Assembly (NCBI GenBank): GCA_019637685.1
Contig: JAHBVF010000032.1
Coordinates: forward strand, 16,130-80,129
DNA: 64,000 bases
DNA from: Caldilineaceae bacterium
Lineage (GTDB): Bacteria > Chloroflexota > Anaerolineae > Caldilineales > Caldilineaceae
Direction of reading: 5' to 3'
The translations under genes were made by a program, and so were the position numbers. Each line of letters begins with the position of its first letter. Position 1 is the first letter of the stretch. Positions 52,201 through 59,169 of this stretch are shown here, in pieces. Below the pieces are notes generated by a model. That model saw only the letters and a list, made by a program, of their open reading frames with translations, was not told the DNA's origin and made no database searches.

Positions 52201-52664
52201 GCAACAAACGCATCATTGAGTATACGTCCATGGGCGAATACGTGAATCAGGTGGGTGGCGGCGGTGTGGTGCTGGGCCGCTTCGAGGAGCCAGTGGATGT
52301 GGCCGTGGATCCCCGCACCGGCTCGATCTTTGTGGCGGATATCTGGAACCGGCGCATACAACTGCTGACCCCTGCCCTGGAAGCGGTGGAGGAGTGGCCC
52401 GTGCCCAGCTGGGAAAGCAAAGACATCTGGGACAAAGCCTATGTGACCGTAGACGGAAATGGCACAGTCTATGCCTCGGACCCCCAATTTGCGCAGATTT
52501 ACATCTACTCCACCGACGGCGTGCTGCAATCGGCCTTCGGTAAATATGGCAGCGAACTGAATCGTTTTGCCAAACCCAACGGTCTCGCCATCGATCCAGT
52601 GGACAATTCCCTGCTGGTGGCCGATGCCGACAACAACCGGGTTCTGGTCTTCCCCGGCCAATAG
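49227..52664 (+). CDS. TIGR03663/Agl23-like membrane protein with C-terminal NHL repeats
   Basis: A 1145-residue protein; ATG 49227 has GGGAGGA at 6-nt spacing. Residues 40-640 are a GT-C membrane domain with the signature MSHDESLHAVYSLDLYRQGNYQHNPMMHGPLLFHANAFFYAIFG; TIGR03663 proteins share this and the following RIFPALIG. The soluble part after about residue 640 includes MRTVGERDIRVAYDDDVAWPMSWYMRFYPNNVFYG. Residues about 850-1145 are six NHL-type blades, such as GTRYILDTGNNRVVVLDQAGNLVRSFGS and GTIFVADTWNGRIQAFDAQGSFLRKWG, forming a propeller outside the cell. In archaea, Agl23 is linked with lipid-carrier flipping during N-glycosylation. This protein probably moves or transfers a sugar at the membrane, and the propeller may bind the product. 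Confidence 0.87.
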   Translation: MLHEETTNLSPSSRPPLLTRSTLLERPLSGLLRINWEMVAWVVLLVLAVVSRFYDLGARAMSHDESLHAVYSLDLYRQGNYQHNPMMHGPLLFHANAFFYAIFGVTDATTRIFPALIGIGVVGMSWFYRRWLGRTGALVAAFLLLISPSILFHSRYIRNDIYIAFFGMVWAYGMFRYLESRRSKWLYVMATGMAFAFIAKENAFMTGALFGAFAGALALWRSLGKRSFAIGGLALLAGLAFLFRPESGNGHTLALAFVGLVVVVAAVLLAVYLRQAGWQRFLSLPEMDLSVVMLTLILPFTAPIGYLVLPWEKVDWSAPSITTPDVARWTLLVGIMSAVAVGVAWYWFSAASRDEKSTDRPRMTTWVGLMLFFWAIEIVFFTTFFTNPLRGLATGIVGSLGYWIGQQAVQRGSQPWYYYGLLTVLYEFLPALLTVGGVVALGRGLLSGRWEPTPTADLPPESQEAQEAQEAKSRPSLLSAGDGRRFFVIFLAFWAAGAWVAYSYAGEKMPWLLTHIAQPMALFGGWWLGTLFSRTDWRQVREKQGYWLLLLLPALGFALLSLGKAGLPFAGRDVESLGATVRFFLSLAACGGLLYAGWRWLEQGGLALGMRLATIGVVAILTLLTIRFSYMLTYVNYDMATEYLVYAHAGPDVKRALAEIDEISMRTVGERDIRVAYDDDVAWPMSWYMRFYPNNVFYGKNPSADSMSAPVVLVGSNNYSKVEPYLQRDYVSRTYRLVWWPEESYKGEWDAEAGRSKGLTLSQIWGAFTDPVRRSRLWQIWFYRNHPGESVTAWSHRHEFRMYVRRDIADIVWDLSVTPTKTAAAAGPVFDYDEMDLSAQTLYVGVYDNLPLLQPRAVAVGADGTRYILDTGNNRVVVLDQAGNLVRSFGSTCFLSDGAAGQCVDPDGSGPLELGDGQFREPWGLAVGTDGTIFVADTWNGRIQAFDAQGSFLRKWGVFNIIEGDNRDPFALFGPRGLAVALNGDVLVADTGNKRIIEYTSMGEYVNQVGGGGVVLGRFEEPVDVAVDPRTGSIFVADIWNRRIQLLTPALEAVEEWPVPSWESKDIWDKAYVTVDGNGTVYASDPQFAQIYIYSTDGVLQSAFGKYGSELNRFAKPNGLAIDPVDNSLLVADADNNRVLVFPGQ

Positions 52665-52694
52665 AGCCGTGTGACTCCAGCGTATACTGTGGGG

Positions 52695-52735
52695 CGCGAA
52701 ACGTGAAATCGGGCAATCTCAATTCACGTTTCGCG
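52695..52735 (+). repeat. Inverted repeat after the Agl23-like gene
   Basis: CGCGAAACGTGAA pairs with TTCACGTTTCGCG around a 13-nt loop. It ends the glycosylation cluster and shares the AAACGTGAA core with the palindrome at 54903-54969. Confidence 0.7.
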
Positions 52736-52859
52736 TCCTACGCGTCGTTGAAAGATTATTTCTGTCCTTCCGATTGTCACCCCTCTGATTTGCGGTTAGA
52801 ATAGAAGCAATCGGCATCTCAGTTCCCAGTTCCCCAATACCCCAAAGGAGCCACCACCC

Positions 52860-53780
52860 ATGACCGCTCTCTCCCTCTCCGGCGTCTTTGCCCCCGTCCT
52901 GACACCGGTGGACGAAGACCTAAACATCGACTTGCCACTCTACATCGAATTCTGCCGCTGGCTGCTGGACAACGGCTGCCACGGACTAGTTCTCTTTGGC
53001 ACAAACAGCGAGGCGACCAGCTTTTCTGTGCCCGAACGCATGGCCGCGTTGGATGCGGTGATCGAAGCGGGGATTCCGGCCCAAAAACTGGTTGTGGGCA
53101 ACGGAACCGCCGCGGTCAGCGACGGTATTGACCTGGCCCGCCACGCCATCGCGGCGGGCTGCCACCGGGTGATGACGCTCCCGCCCTTCTACTACCCCAA
53201 AGTCAGCGACGATGGGTTGTATCGGGCCTTTGCCCATATCATCGAACGGGTGGGCGATCCCAGCCTGGAAATGTACTTCTATCACATTCCCCAGGTCAGC
53301 GGCATCGCGCTCTCCGCGGACCTGCTGGACCGGCTGGCGTCCGACTTCCCCGGCGTGGCCGCGGGCGTCAAGGACAGCACGGGCGATGTGGAAAATCTGC
53401 GCCGTTTTCATCAGGTGGCTGGGGCACATCCGGGTTTTTCGGTCTTCTGTGGCACAGAAAGTCTGCTGCTTGCCAACCTGCGCGGGGGGGGCGCTGGCTG
53501 CATTTCCGGGATGGCCAATCTCATTCCAGACCAGATTCGGGCCTTCTATGACACGTGGCAGGCGGCCAATTCGGATGGACGCCAGGAACAGCTCAATTGG
53601 CTGCGCAATGCGGTTCTGGGGACGGGCTTCAATGTGATTGCCGCGGCCAAAGCCCTGACCGCGGCTCGCACCAGCGCGGCGGGGTGGGCACAGGTACGCC
53701 CGCCGCTGGTTGCGTTGACCACAGATCAGCAGCATACCCTGCGCGCCGCGGTGGCCGCGGCCGAACCGGTCCTGGCATAA
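52860..53780 (+). CDS. Dihydrodipicolinate synthase/N-acetylneuraminate lyase family aldolase
   Basis: A 306-residue class I aldolase of the DapA/NAL superfamily. The N-terminal FAPVLTPVDEDLNID and GTNSEATSFSVPER replace the GTTGE motif of lysine-pathway DapA. The key tyrosine is in MYFYHIPQVSG and the Schiff-base lysine in AAGVKDSTGD. The variant GTNSE suggests a substrate other than aspartate semialdehyde. Its neighbour, 107 bp downstream on the same strand, encodes mannonate dehydratase, whose product is 2-keto-3-deoxygluconate (KDG). A KDG aldolase role is therefore plausible (DHDPS-family KDG aldolases are known), giving pyruvate and glyceraldehyde. The role is inferred from context. Confidence 0.85.
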   Translation: MTALSLSGVFAPVLTPVDEDLNIDLPLYIEFCRWLLDNGCHGLVLFGTNSEATSFSVPERMAALDAVIEAGIPAQKLVVGNGTAAVSDGIDLARHAIAAGCHRVMTLPPFYYPKVSDDGLYRAFAHIIERVGDPSLEMYFYHIPQVSGIALSADLLDRLASDFPGVAAGVKDSTGDVENLRRFHQVAGAHPGFSVFCGTESLLLANLRGGGAGCISGMANLIPDQIRAFYDTWQAANSDGRQEQLNWLRNAVLGTGFNVIAAAKALTAARTSAAGWAQVRPPLVALTTDQQHTLRAAVAAAEPVLA

Positions 53781-53887
53781 GTAGGACGGTGGACGATAGC
53801 CCGCTGACTGCTGTCCATCGTCCGCCGCCTGCCCTATCTTCTCGAACTTTATCCCAATGAGCGGCTTTTTCCCCCACGGAGACTACA

Positions 53888-54859
53888 ATGGCTGACAAAA
53901 TGCGTATTGCACTGGGCCAGTTCAACGAACTGAGCGACGAACGGTTGACATACATCAAGCAACTGGGCGCGGACGATTTCCTGATGAACACGCCCAAATT
54001 GCCTGGGGAGGCGCAGTGGGAATACGAAGATTTGCTCGCTTGGCGACAGCGAGCCGACGCCGCGGACCTGCGCCTGATGGCCCTGGAAAATGTGCCTGTC
54101 AAATTCTACGACAAAGTGATGCTGGGTCTACCCGGCCGCGATGAACAGATCGCCCACATGCAGACCACCATCCGCAATATGGGACGGGCAGGCATTCCCA
54201 TCCTGGGCTATCACTGGATGCCCAACAGTGTGTGGCGCACCCAACCCCCAGCCGAACTGCGGGGGGGCGCCAAAGGAACCCGCTTTGACCTGAGCGAGCA
54301 CGACCCGGCCCAGCTCACCCACGGGCGGGTCTACAGTGCGGACGAAATGTGGGAGAATTACGTCTACTATATGGAACGCATCCTGCCCGTGGCAGAGGAA
54401 TCCGGCGTCATCCTGGCTCTGCATCCGGACGATCCCCCCGTGGAGTCCCTGGGCGGTATTGCCCGCATCTTCCACAGTTTTGAAGGCTTCAAGCGGGCCA
54501 TTGACCGCTTCGACAGTCCCAACCACGGGCTGGATTTCTGCATGGGCTGCTGGTCCGAAATGGGCGGCCACGAATATGTGATGAAAGGTGTGGAACATTT
54601 CGGCCAGCGCGGCCGCATCATCTACGTCCATTTTCGGGATGTGCAGGGCCAGGTTCCCTGCTTCAACGAATGCTTTATCGACGAGGGCAATGTGGATACC
54701 CTGGCCGTGATGCAGGCGTTGAAGGATTCAGGCTTCACTGGATTTATGATCACCGATCACGTGCCGGCAATGGTGGACGACACCCCCTGGGGCCACCGGG
54801 GCCGGGCCTATGCCATCGGCTATATGACCGCGCTCTTGCAGGTGATCAACCGCGGGTAG
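53888..54859 (+). CDS. uxuA: Mannonate dehydratase
   Basis: A 323-residue TIM-barrel enzyme; the ATG follows CGGAG by 7 nt. Landmarks of UxuA are present: ALENVPVKFYDKVMLG, GIPILGYHWMPNSVWR, ILALHPDDPPVESLGGIARIF, LDFCMGCWSEMG, RIIYVHFRDVQG and the terminal GFMITDHVPAM. These include the His, Cys, His and Asp residues that bind the metal. It converts D-mannonate to 2-keto-3-deoxy-D-gluconate in the hexuronate pathway. It is shorter than the E. coli enzyme but close to the Bacillus type. Together with the adjacent aldolase it suggests uronic acid breakdown. No kinase or uronate isomerase is nearby, so other steps must be encoded elsewhere. Confidence 0.92.
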   Translation: MADKMRIALGQFNELSDERLTYIKQLGADDFLMNTPKLPGEAQWEYEDLLAWRQRADAADLRLMALENVPVKFYDKVMLGLPGRDEQIAHMQTTIRNMGRAGIPILGYHWMPNSVWRTQPPAELRGGAKGTRFDLSEHDPAQLTHGRVYSADEMWENYVYYMERILPVAEESGVILALHPDDPPVESLGGIARIFHSFEGFKRAIDRFDSPNHGLDFCMGCWSEMGGHEYVMKGVEHFGQRGRIIYVHFRDVQGQVPCFNECFIDEGNVDTLAVMQALKDSGFTGFMITDHVPAMVDDTPWGHRGRAYAIGYMTALLQVINRG

Positions 54860-54902
54860 GGGTGCTGCTAACCCAGGCGTCCCGACTATCGTCCCTTGTA
54901 TC

Positions 54903-54969
54903 GTACTGCGTGCTGCGTAAAACGTGAACAACAACCGGTGTTCTCACGTTTCACACAGCACACAGTACG
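54903..54969 (+). repeat. Imperfect palindrome of the CGTACTGCGTGCTGCGT family
   Basis: Left arm CGTACTGCGTGCTGCGTAAA is followed by ACGTGAA; the right arm, on the other strand, reads CGTACTGTGTGCTGTGTGAA with ACGTGAGAA. It resembles the palindrome at 21391-21455 in sequence, not only in form. Confidence 0.8.
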
Positions 54970-55015
54970 CAGCACTCTTCACCGGCCAACCCGTCGATCA
55001 TCCCTGGGACAGCCC

Positions 55016-55699
55016 ATGCCCCTCACTGTCACTGTCATCATCCCCGCCCTGAACGAAGGGGATAACATCGCCGATTTGGTGGCCGCGGTGAAGGCCCAAC
55101 CGGTAGACCAGATCGTCGTTGTGGACAACGGCTCTGAGGACGAGACGGGCGCGCGGGCCGAGGCTGCCGGCGCGCTGGTGGTGCAGGAGCCGCGTCGCGG
55201 CTATGGCTATGCCTGCGCTGCAGGTGTGGCCGTTGCCCGGGGTGACATTCTGCTCTTTCTGGACGGGGATTTCAGCTTTCTGCCCGCGGAGATTCCCCGC
55301 CTGTTGGGGCCGCTTCAGGCCGGGGCCGCGGAGCTGGTACTGGGGTCTCGCGTGCTGGGACACATCGCGCCGGGGGCCATGCCGCCCCACCAGCGCTTTG
55401 GCAACCGGCTCACCGCGGGGCTGATGGGACTGCTCTATGGGGTGCGGGTGACCGATCTGGGGCCGTACCGGGCCGTGCGCCGGGAATTGCTGGAAAGCCT
55501 GGACATGGCCGAGATGACCTTTGGCTGGCCCACCGAAATGATGGTAAAAGCAGCCCGACAGGGCGCGCGCATCCAGGAAGTGCCGGTGAGCTATGTTGCC
55601 CGGCGCACTGGGCAGTCCAAAGTCAGCGGCACGCTGCGGGGATCGCTCCTGGCCGGCTGGCACATACTCAGCGTCACCCTGCGCTATGCCCGCAGATAG
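55016..55699 (+). CDS. Glycosyltransferase family 2 (polyprenyl-phosphate-sugar type)
   Basis: A 227-residue cytoplasmic protein; ATG 55016 is selected over the frame from 54896, which lies inside the palindrome. The GT-A fold is clear: VTVIIPALNEGDNIADLVAAV, the donor-binding VVDNGSEDET, then GYGYACAAGVAVARGDILLFLDGDFSF with the DGD metal site. ELVLGSRV and TDLGPYRAVRRELLESL follow, and WPTEMMVKAARQG plus VPVSYVARRTGQSKVSG match the dolichyl-phosphate mannose synthase-like group. No C-terminal membrane helix is present. It may supply polyprenyl-phosphate sugars to the GT-C enzymes encoded 2.4-18 kb upstream; this is inference. Confidence 0.88.
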   Translation: MPLTVTVIIPALNEGDNIADLVAAVKAQPVDQIVVVDNGSEDETGARAEAAGALVVQEPRRGYGYACAAGVAVARGDILLFLDGDFSFLPAEIPRLLGPLQAGAAELVLGSRVLGHIAPGAMPPHQRFGNRLTAGLMGLLYGVRVTDLGPYRAVRRELLESLDMAEMTFGWPTEMMVKAARQGARIQEVPVSYVARRTGQSKVSGTLRGSLLAGWHILSVTLRYARR

Positions 55700-55700
55700 C

Positions 55701-55880
55701 TGAGTACACTGTCAACAAAATATCTTGCGGTATGGTAGGCGCTGCTTGTAGCTGCGCAAGAGACGAACACCCCACCTGCAAAATCAGAGTGATATCCGTA
55801 GGTCCGACTTGTAGTCGGACAAGTTTCGATTCCACCCTCAGATTGACCAGCACAATTTTTGTCACAAAAACACATATTCG
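55701..55880 (+). repeat. MITE-like hairpin repeat region, copy B
   Basis: Starts GAGTACACTGTCAACAAAAT, similar to the end of copy A (29606). The segment GTAGGCGCTGCTTGTAGCTG at 55736-55755 and onward matches the reverse of 29675-29713. A hairpin follows CCGTAGGT: CCGACT-TGT-AGTCGG. No coding potential; it fills the gap between the GT2 and dinB genes. Confidence 0.65.
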
Positions 55881-55935
55881 TGTAGTCAAAAATAGCCCTC
55901 AAACCCAATCAACCCAACTTCACCCCAACACACCA

Positions 55936-57129
55936 ATGAGTTCTTCCTTTCGCAAAATTCTCCACTTCGATCTGGACGCCTTCTTCTGTGCGGTGGAGGA
56001 ACAGCACAATCCCGCCCTGGCGGGCCTGGCCTTTGCCGTGGGTGGCCGTCCGGAGCAGCGGGGGGTGGTGGCTTCCTGCTCCTATCCGGCGCGGATGCTG
56101 GGCGTGCATTCGGCCATGCCAATGAGCCAGGCCCTGCGCCTCTGCCCCCATCTGGTGATTGTAGATTCCCGCATGGGCAACTACGGCCAGGTCTCCCGCC
56201 AGGTCATGGCCCTGCTCCACGACCTGACACCGCTGGTGGAGCAGCTTTCCATCGACGAAGCCTTTCTCGATGTCAGCAGCCGCCCCCAGCCAGCCTTTTC
56301 CCTGGCCCAGGGCTTGCAAAGACGCGTGCAGGAAGAATTGGGCCTGCCCTCTTCTCTGGGTGTGGCCACCAACAAACTAGTGGCGAAGATTGCCACGGAT
56401 GTGGGCAAGGCGGGCGTGCGCAGCGGCAGCTATCCGCGCTCGATTCAGGTGGTGCCGCCGGGGGAGGAGGCCGCCTTTCTGGCCCCGCTGCCTGTGGACG
56501 CGCTCTGGGGGGTGGGGCCAAAGACGGCCGAGAAGATGACTGCCCTGGGCATCCATTCCATCGGCGATATTGCCCGCTGGCCCGCCGCGGACCTGGCCCG
56601 GCGTTTTGGCAAAAATGGCGCAGACCTTCACCGCCGGGCGCAGGGCCTGGACACGCGGGAGATTGTCACGGAGCGGGAGGCCAAATCCATCAGCCAGGAG
56701 ACGACCTTTGTGGCTGATGTGGCCGATGGCGAGAAGTTGCGCCGGATTGTCAGCGAGCAGGCGGCCCAGGTGGCCCGCCGCCTGCGCCGCAACGATCTCA
56801 CCGCGCGCACTGTCACCCTCAAACTGCGCTGGCCCGACTTCACGACCCTCACCCGCCAGACGACCGCTGAGCGGCCCGTCGTCAGTGGGGAGGAGATAGC
56901 CAGCCTGGCCCTGCAATTGCTGGCCGACAACCGACCGCCCCGCCAGCCTGTGCGTCTCATCGGCGTGGGTGTCAGCGGTCTTGGCCCGCCCGTAGGCCAG
57001 ATGAGCATCTGGGATATTCCCACCGACCCGGCAGAACAGGCCAAAGCCGACCGGCTCAACGACGCGGTGCAGGCCCTGAAACGGCGTTTTGGCGCGGACG
57101 CAGTGCGCCGGGGGAGTGACATCGAATAG
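55936..57129 (+). CDS. dinB: DNA polymerase IV (DinB, Y-family)
   Basis: A 397-residue translesion polymerase. ATG 55936 begins MSSSFRKILHFDLDAFFCAVEE, containing the first catalytic aspartates (FDLDAFF). The second catalytic segment is LSIDEAFLDV, and the steric-gate region is AFFCAVEE. SYPARMLGVHSAMPM and GVATNKLVAKIATDVGKAG are family signatures. The thumb has the helix-hairpin-helix (ALWGVGPKTAEKMTALGI) and the little-finger domain ends GVGVSGLGPPVGQMSIWD; the C-terminal clamp-binding peptide may be the QMSIWD segment. It copies past damaged bases and is often part of the SOS response; no LexA box was recognised in the repeat-rich upstream region. Confidence 0.95.
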   Translation: MSSSFRKILHFDLDAFFCAVEEQHNPALAGLAFAVGGRPEQRGVVASCSYPARMLGVHSAMPMSQALRLCPHLVIVDSRMGNYGQVSRQVMALLHDLTPLVEQLSIDEAFLDVSSRPQPAFSLAQGLQRRVQEELGLPSSLGVATNKLVAKIATDVGKAGVRSGSYPRSIQVVPPGEEAAFLAPLPVDALWGVGPKTAEKMTALGIHSIGDIARWPAADLARRFGKNGADLHRRAQGLDTREIVTEREAKSISQETTFVADVADGEKLRRIVSEQAAQVARRLRRNDLTARTVTLKLRWPDFTTLTRQTTAERPVVSGEEIASLALQLLADNRPPRQPVRLIGVGVSGLGPPVGQMSIWDIPTDPAEQAKADRLNDAVQALKRRFGADAVRRGSDIE

Positions 57130-57146
57130 CTGAACAATCCATACCC

Positions 57147-57193
57147 AACGAAGAAGGGCCGGGCGCAATTGCGCCCGGCCCTTCTTCGTTTTT
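57147..57193 (+). terminator. Perfect-palindrome terminator after dinB
   Basis: AACGAAGAAGGGCCGGGCGC pairs exactly with its complement around AATT and runs into five or more T. It ends 12 bp before the first CRISPR repeat, isolating the array from dinB transcription. Confidence 0.9.
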
Positions 57194-57204
57194 CGTGGTG
57201 GTTC

Positions 57205-58272
57205 GTCACAGTCCCCTGACGGGGATTTTTTGTTTCCGGAGGTAGAGCTTTTTCTTGCTTTGGTAAGGCTGGACGATTTGTCACAGTCCCCTGACGGGGA
57301 TTTTTTGTTTCCGGAGTTCTGCTTTGGTAATTGCTACCACCTGCAGGGACATATGTCACAGTCCCCTGACGGGGATTTTTTGTTTCCGGAGTCACAGAAA
57401 TTGTGGCACGAATGCCGTTCCTGTATACGTCACAGTCCCCTGATGGGGATTTTTTGTTTCTGGAGGGTGCCCCTCGTAAACTTGAACGTTCGCAGCGGAC
57501 CAGTCACAGTCCCCTGACGGGGATTTTTTGTTTCCGGAGGACAGAGGATACAGTGGAGAGGTTCGTCACAGTCCCCTGACGGGGATTTTTTGTTTCCGGA
57601 GTGCTTACAGCAATGTGCAATCCAAAGGTGCATGTGGTGTCACAGTCCCCTGACGGGGATTTTTTGTTTCCGGAGTGATTGCCCTGTAGCTACAAGCAAA
57701 CAAAACAAAATTGATGTCACAGTCCCCTGACGGGGATTTTTTGTTTCCGGAGTATTTTGAGTTGTCCCAAGGTTATTTGGGAATAAAGTCACAGTCCCCT
57801 GACGGGGATTTTTTGTTTCCGGAGATATTTGCTACGCCGGTCAATCGACTGGTGGATGGCAGGTCACAGTCCCCTGACGGGGATTTTTTGTTTCCGGAGA
57901 CAGTCCACTGCTTACACGACTTACAAGCCCTTTCAAGTCACAGTCCCCTGACGGGGATTTTTTGTTTCCGGAGTCCTGAACGCAGACGGAGTAGCGTACT
58001 ACCGATTGCAAGTCACAGTCCCCTGACGGGGATTTTTTGTTTCCGGAGCACACTCATTCTTATTGGTACCGTCTTTTGGTTTGAAGTCACAGTCCCCTGA
58101 CGGGGATTTTTTGTTTCCGGAGATGTGCTTTGCAGAATGCTATGAAAGATGCTGCAATCTGTCACAGTCCCCTGACGGGGATTTTTTGTTTCCGGAGTTG
58201 GCTTGGAAATCCACCATTAAGGTGGAACTAGTTTTGTCACAGTCCCCTGACGGGGATTTTTTGTTTCCGGAG
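57205..58272 (-). CRISPR. CRISPR array, 15 repeats of 37 bp and 14 spacers, no cas genes nearby
   Basis: The 37-bp repeat begins GTCACAGTCCCCTGACGGGG and ends TTTGTTTCCGGAG (plus strand), with an internal palindrome TCCCC-TGAC-GGGGA. Repeat starts: 57205, 57280, 57355, 57429, 57503, 57565, 57639, 57716, 57788, 57863, 57937, 58012, 58086, 58161 and 58236. All are identical except the fourth (57429), with two C-to-T changes. Spacers are 35-40 bp apart from the fifth (57540-57564), which is only 25 bp. Read on the minus strand the repeat ends in ACTGTGAC, close to the TGAAAC-type 3' end of many type I and III repeats, and the degenerate repeat lies at the opposite end from an AT-rich flank at 58273. 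Both favour minus-strand transcription, but this is not certain. No cas gene is present. Confidence 0.97.
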
Positions 58273-58542
58273 GGCTAATCGCGCCAAATAGTGCCATTTT
58301 GGGCGACTTTGCAAGAAATACCGCGCCAACTTTTTATTTTGCTCCTCCAAAAGGGTGCTTTTTCGGTGAAAACCATAGAGGAATCCACAGTTCCGCCCAG
58401 TTTGGCGCGTTTTGCCATCCTCAATGTCATCCTCAATACGGGCCGCAAAGCCAGCAATTTTCCTACCGCTGACAGAAGTATACACCCAATTTATGCTGTC
58501 GTCAACCGAGATTTCCTCCTTGCCATCCCAGGGATCTGCCTC
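58273..58542 (-). other. AT-richer flank of the CRISPR array, possible leader
   Basis: About 270 bp between the last repeat and the padR promoter. It is richer in A/T than surrounding genes, which fits a leader if the array is read leftwards. A 109-codon minus-strand frame crosses it and runs into the repeat, without a convincing domain or ribosome site. Confidence 0.4.
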
Positions 58543-58571
58543 TTGACAAATGTAACCCACGGACATATACT
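58543..58571 (+). promoter_or_regulatory. Consensus sigma70 promoter of the padR operon
   Basis: TTGACA (58543-58548), a 17-bp spacer and TATACT (58566-58571), 55 bp before the padR start codon. The spacer length and the -35 box are ideal. Confidence 0.85.
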
Positions 58572-58588
58572 AACCATAGTTAGCATAT
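58565..58588 (+). promoter_or_regulatory. Palindromic operator overlapping the -10 box (probable PadR site)
   Basis: ATATACTAAC-CATA-GTTAGCATAT is a 24-bp palindrome with one mismatch that covers the whole TATACT. A repressor bound here would block RNA polymerase; PadR proteins typically repress their own operons through such sites. Confidence 0.7.
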
Positions 58589-58626
58589 AGGCTGTTTTTC
58601 ATATCCCGAGCCATCCATCCAGAAAA

Positions 58627-59169
58627 ATGTCACTCAAACACACCCTCCTGGCCCTGCTCTCCGCGGAAACGGGCCACGGCTACGAACTGAAGAAGCGCTT
58701 CGAGGAGGCTCTCGGCCCCCTGTGGCCCTTGCGCGAGGCACAGATTTACAACAATCTGCGCATTCTGGAAAAGGAGGGGCTGGTCTCGTTGGCCGCGGTG
58801 GTGGCACAGGAGGGGGGACCTGATCGCAAGGAATATGCCGTGACCGCCGAAGGGGGCCGCGTGCTGGCCGATTGGCTGGCTACACCGGTGGTTGAAAATC
58901 AGAAGCTGAAGGACGACTTCTATCTGAAGCTCTCGGTGTTGGCCCGTGTGTTGCAGGACGGGCCACGCCTGGCCGATCTGCTCTGGCAGCAGCGCACCCA
59001 CTATCTACAGCGTCTGCGCGAGTTGGAAGACACCCTGCGGGAGGCCGAAGCCCAGGAGGACAGCGTGACCGCGGCTTTGCTGGAAGGGGCGATTTTGCAC
59101 ACCGAAGCCGACCTGGCCTGGCTGGACCGCTGCGAAAGCCGTCTGCTGCCAGAGAGGACGGGGCCATGA
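58627..59169 (+). CDS. PadR-family transcriptional regulator
   Basis: A 180-residue protein of the PadR subfamily with a C-terminal coiled coil. The winged helix is residues 1-85: MSLKHTLLALLSAETGHGYELKKRFEEALGPLWPLREAQIYNNLRILEKEGLV, with the wing around DRKEYAVTAEGGRVL. Residues 95-170 are helical (YLQRLRELEDTLREAEAQEDS) and mediate dimerisation, as in the VirR_C domain. PadR regulators of this type commonly control neighbouring ABC export systems in response to drugs or membrane stress. The gene starts an operon with a permease whose ATG overlaps its stop codon by 4 bp, and it lies behind a palindrome-covered promoter, so autorepression is likely. Confidence 0.92.
   Translation: MSLKHTLLALLSAETGHGYELKKRFEEALGPLWPLREAQIYNNLRILEKEGLVSLAAVVAQEGGPDRKEYAVTAEGGRVLADWLATPVVENQKLKDDFYLKLSVLARVLQDGPRLADLLWQQRTHYLQRLRELEDTLREAEAQEDSVTAALLEGAILHTEADLAWLDRCESRLLPERTGP

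Noticed and set aside
57230..58278. Several short ORFs across the CRISPR array (for example 57711-58100)
   Set aside because: They are translations of the repeat (SQSPDGDFLFPE) joined with spacers.
58237..58566. A 109-codon minus-strand ORF between the array and padR
   Set aside because: No ribosome site or recognisable domain, and its end runs into the last CRISPR repeat; more likely leader sequence.
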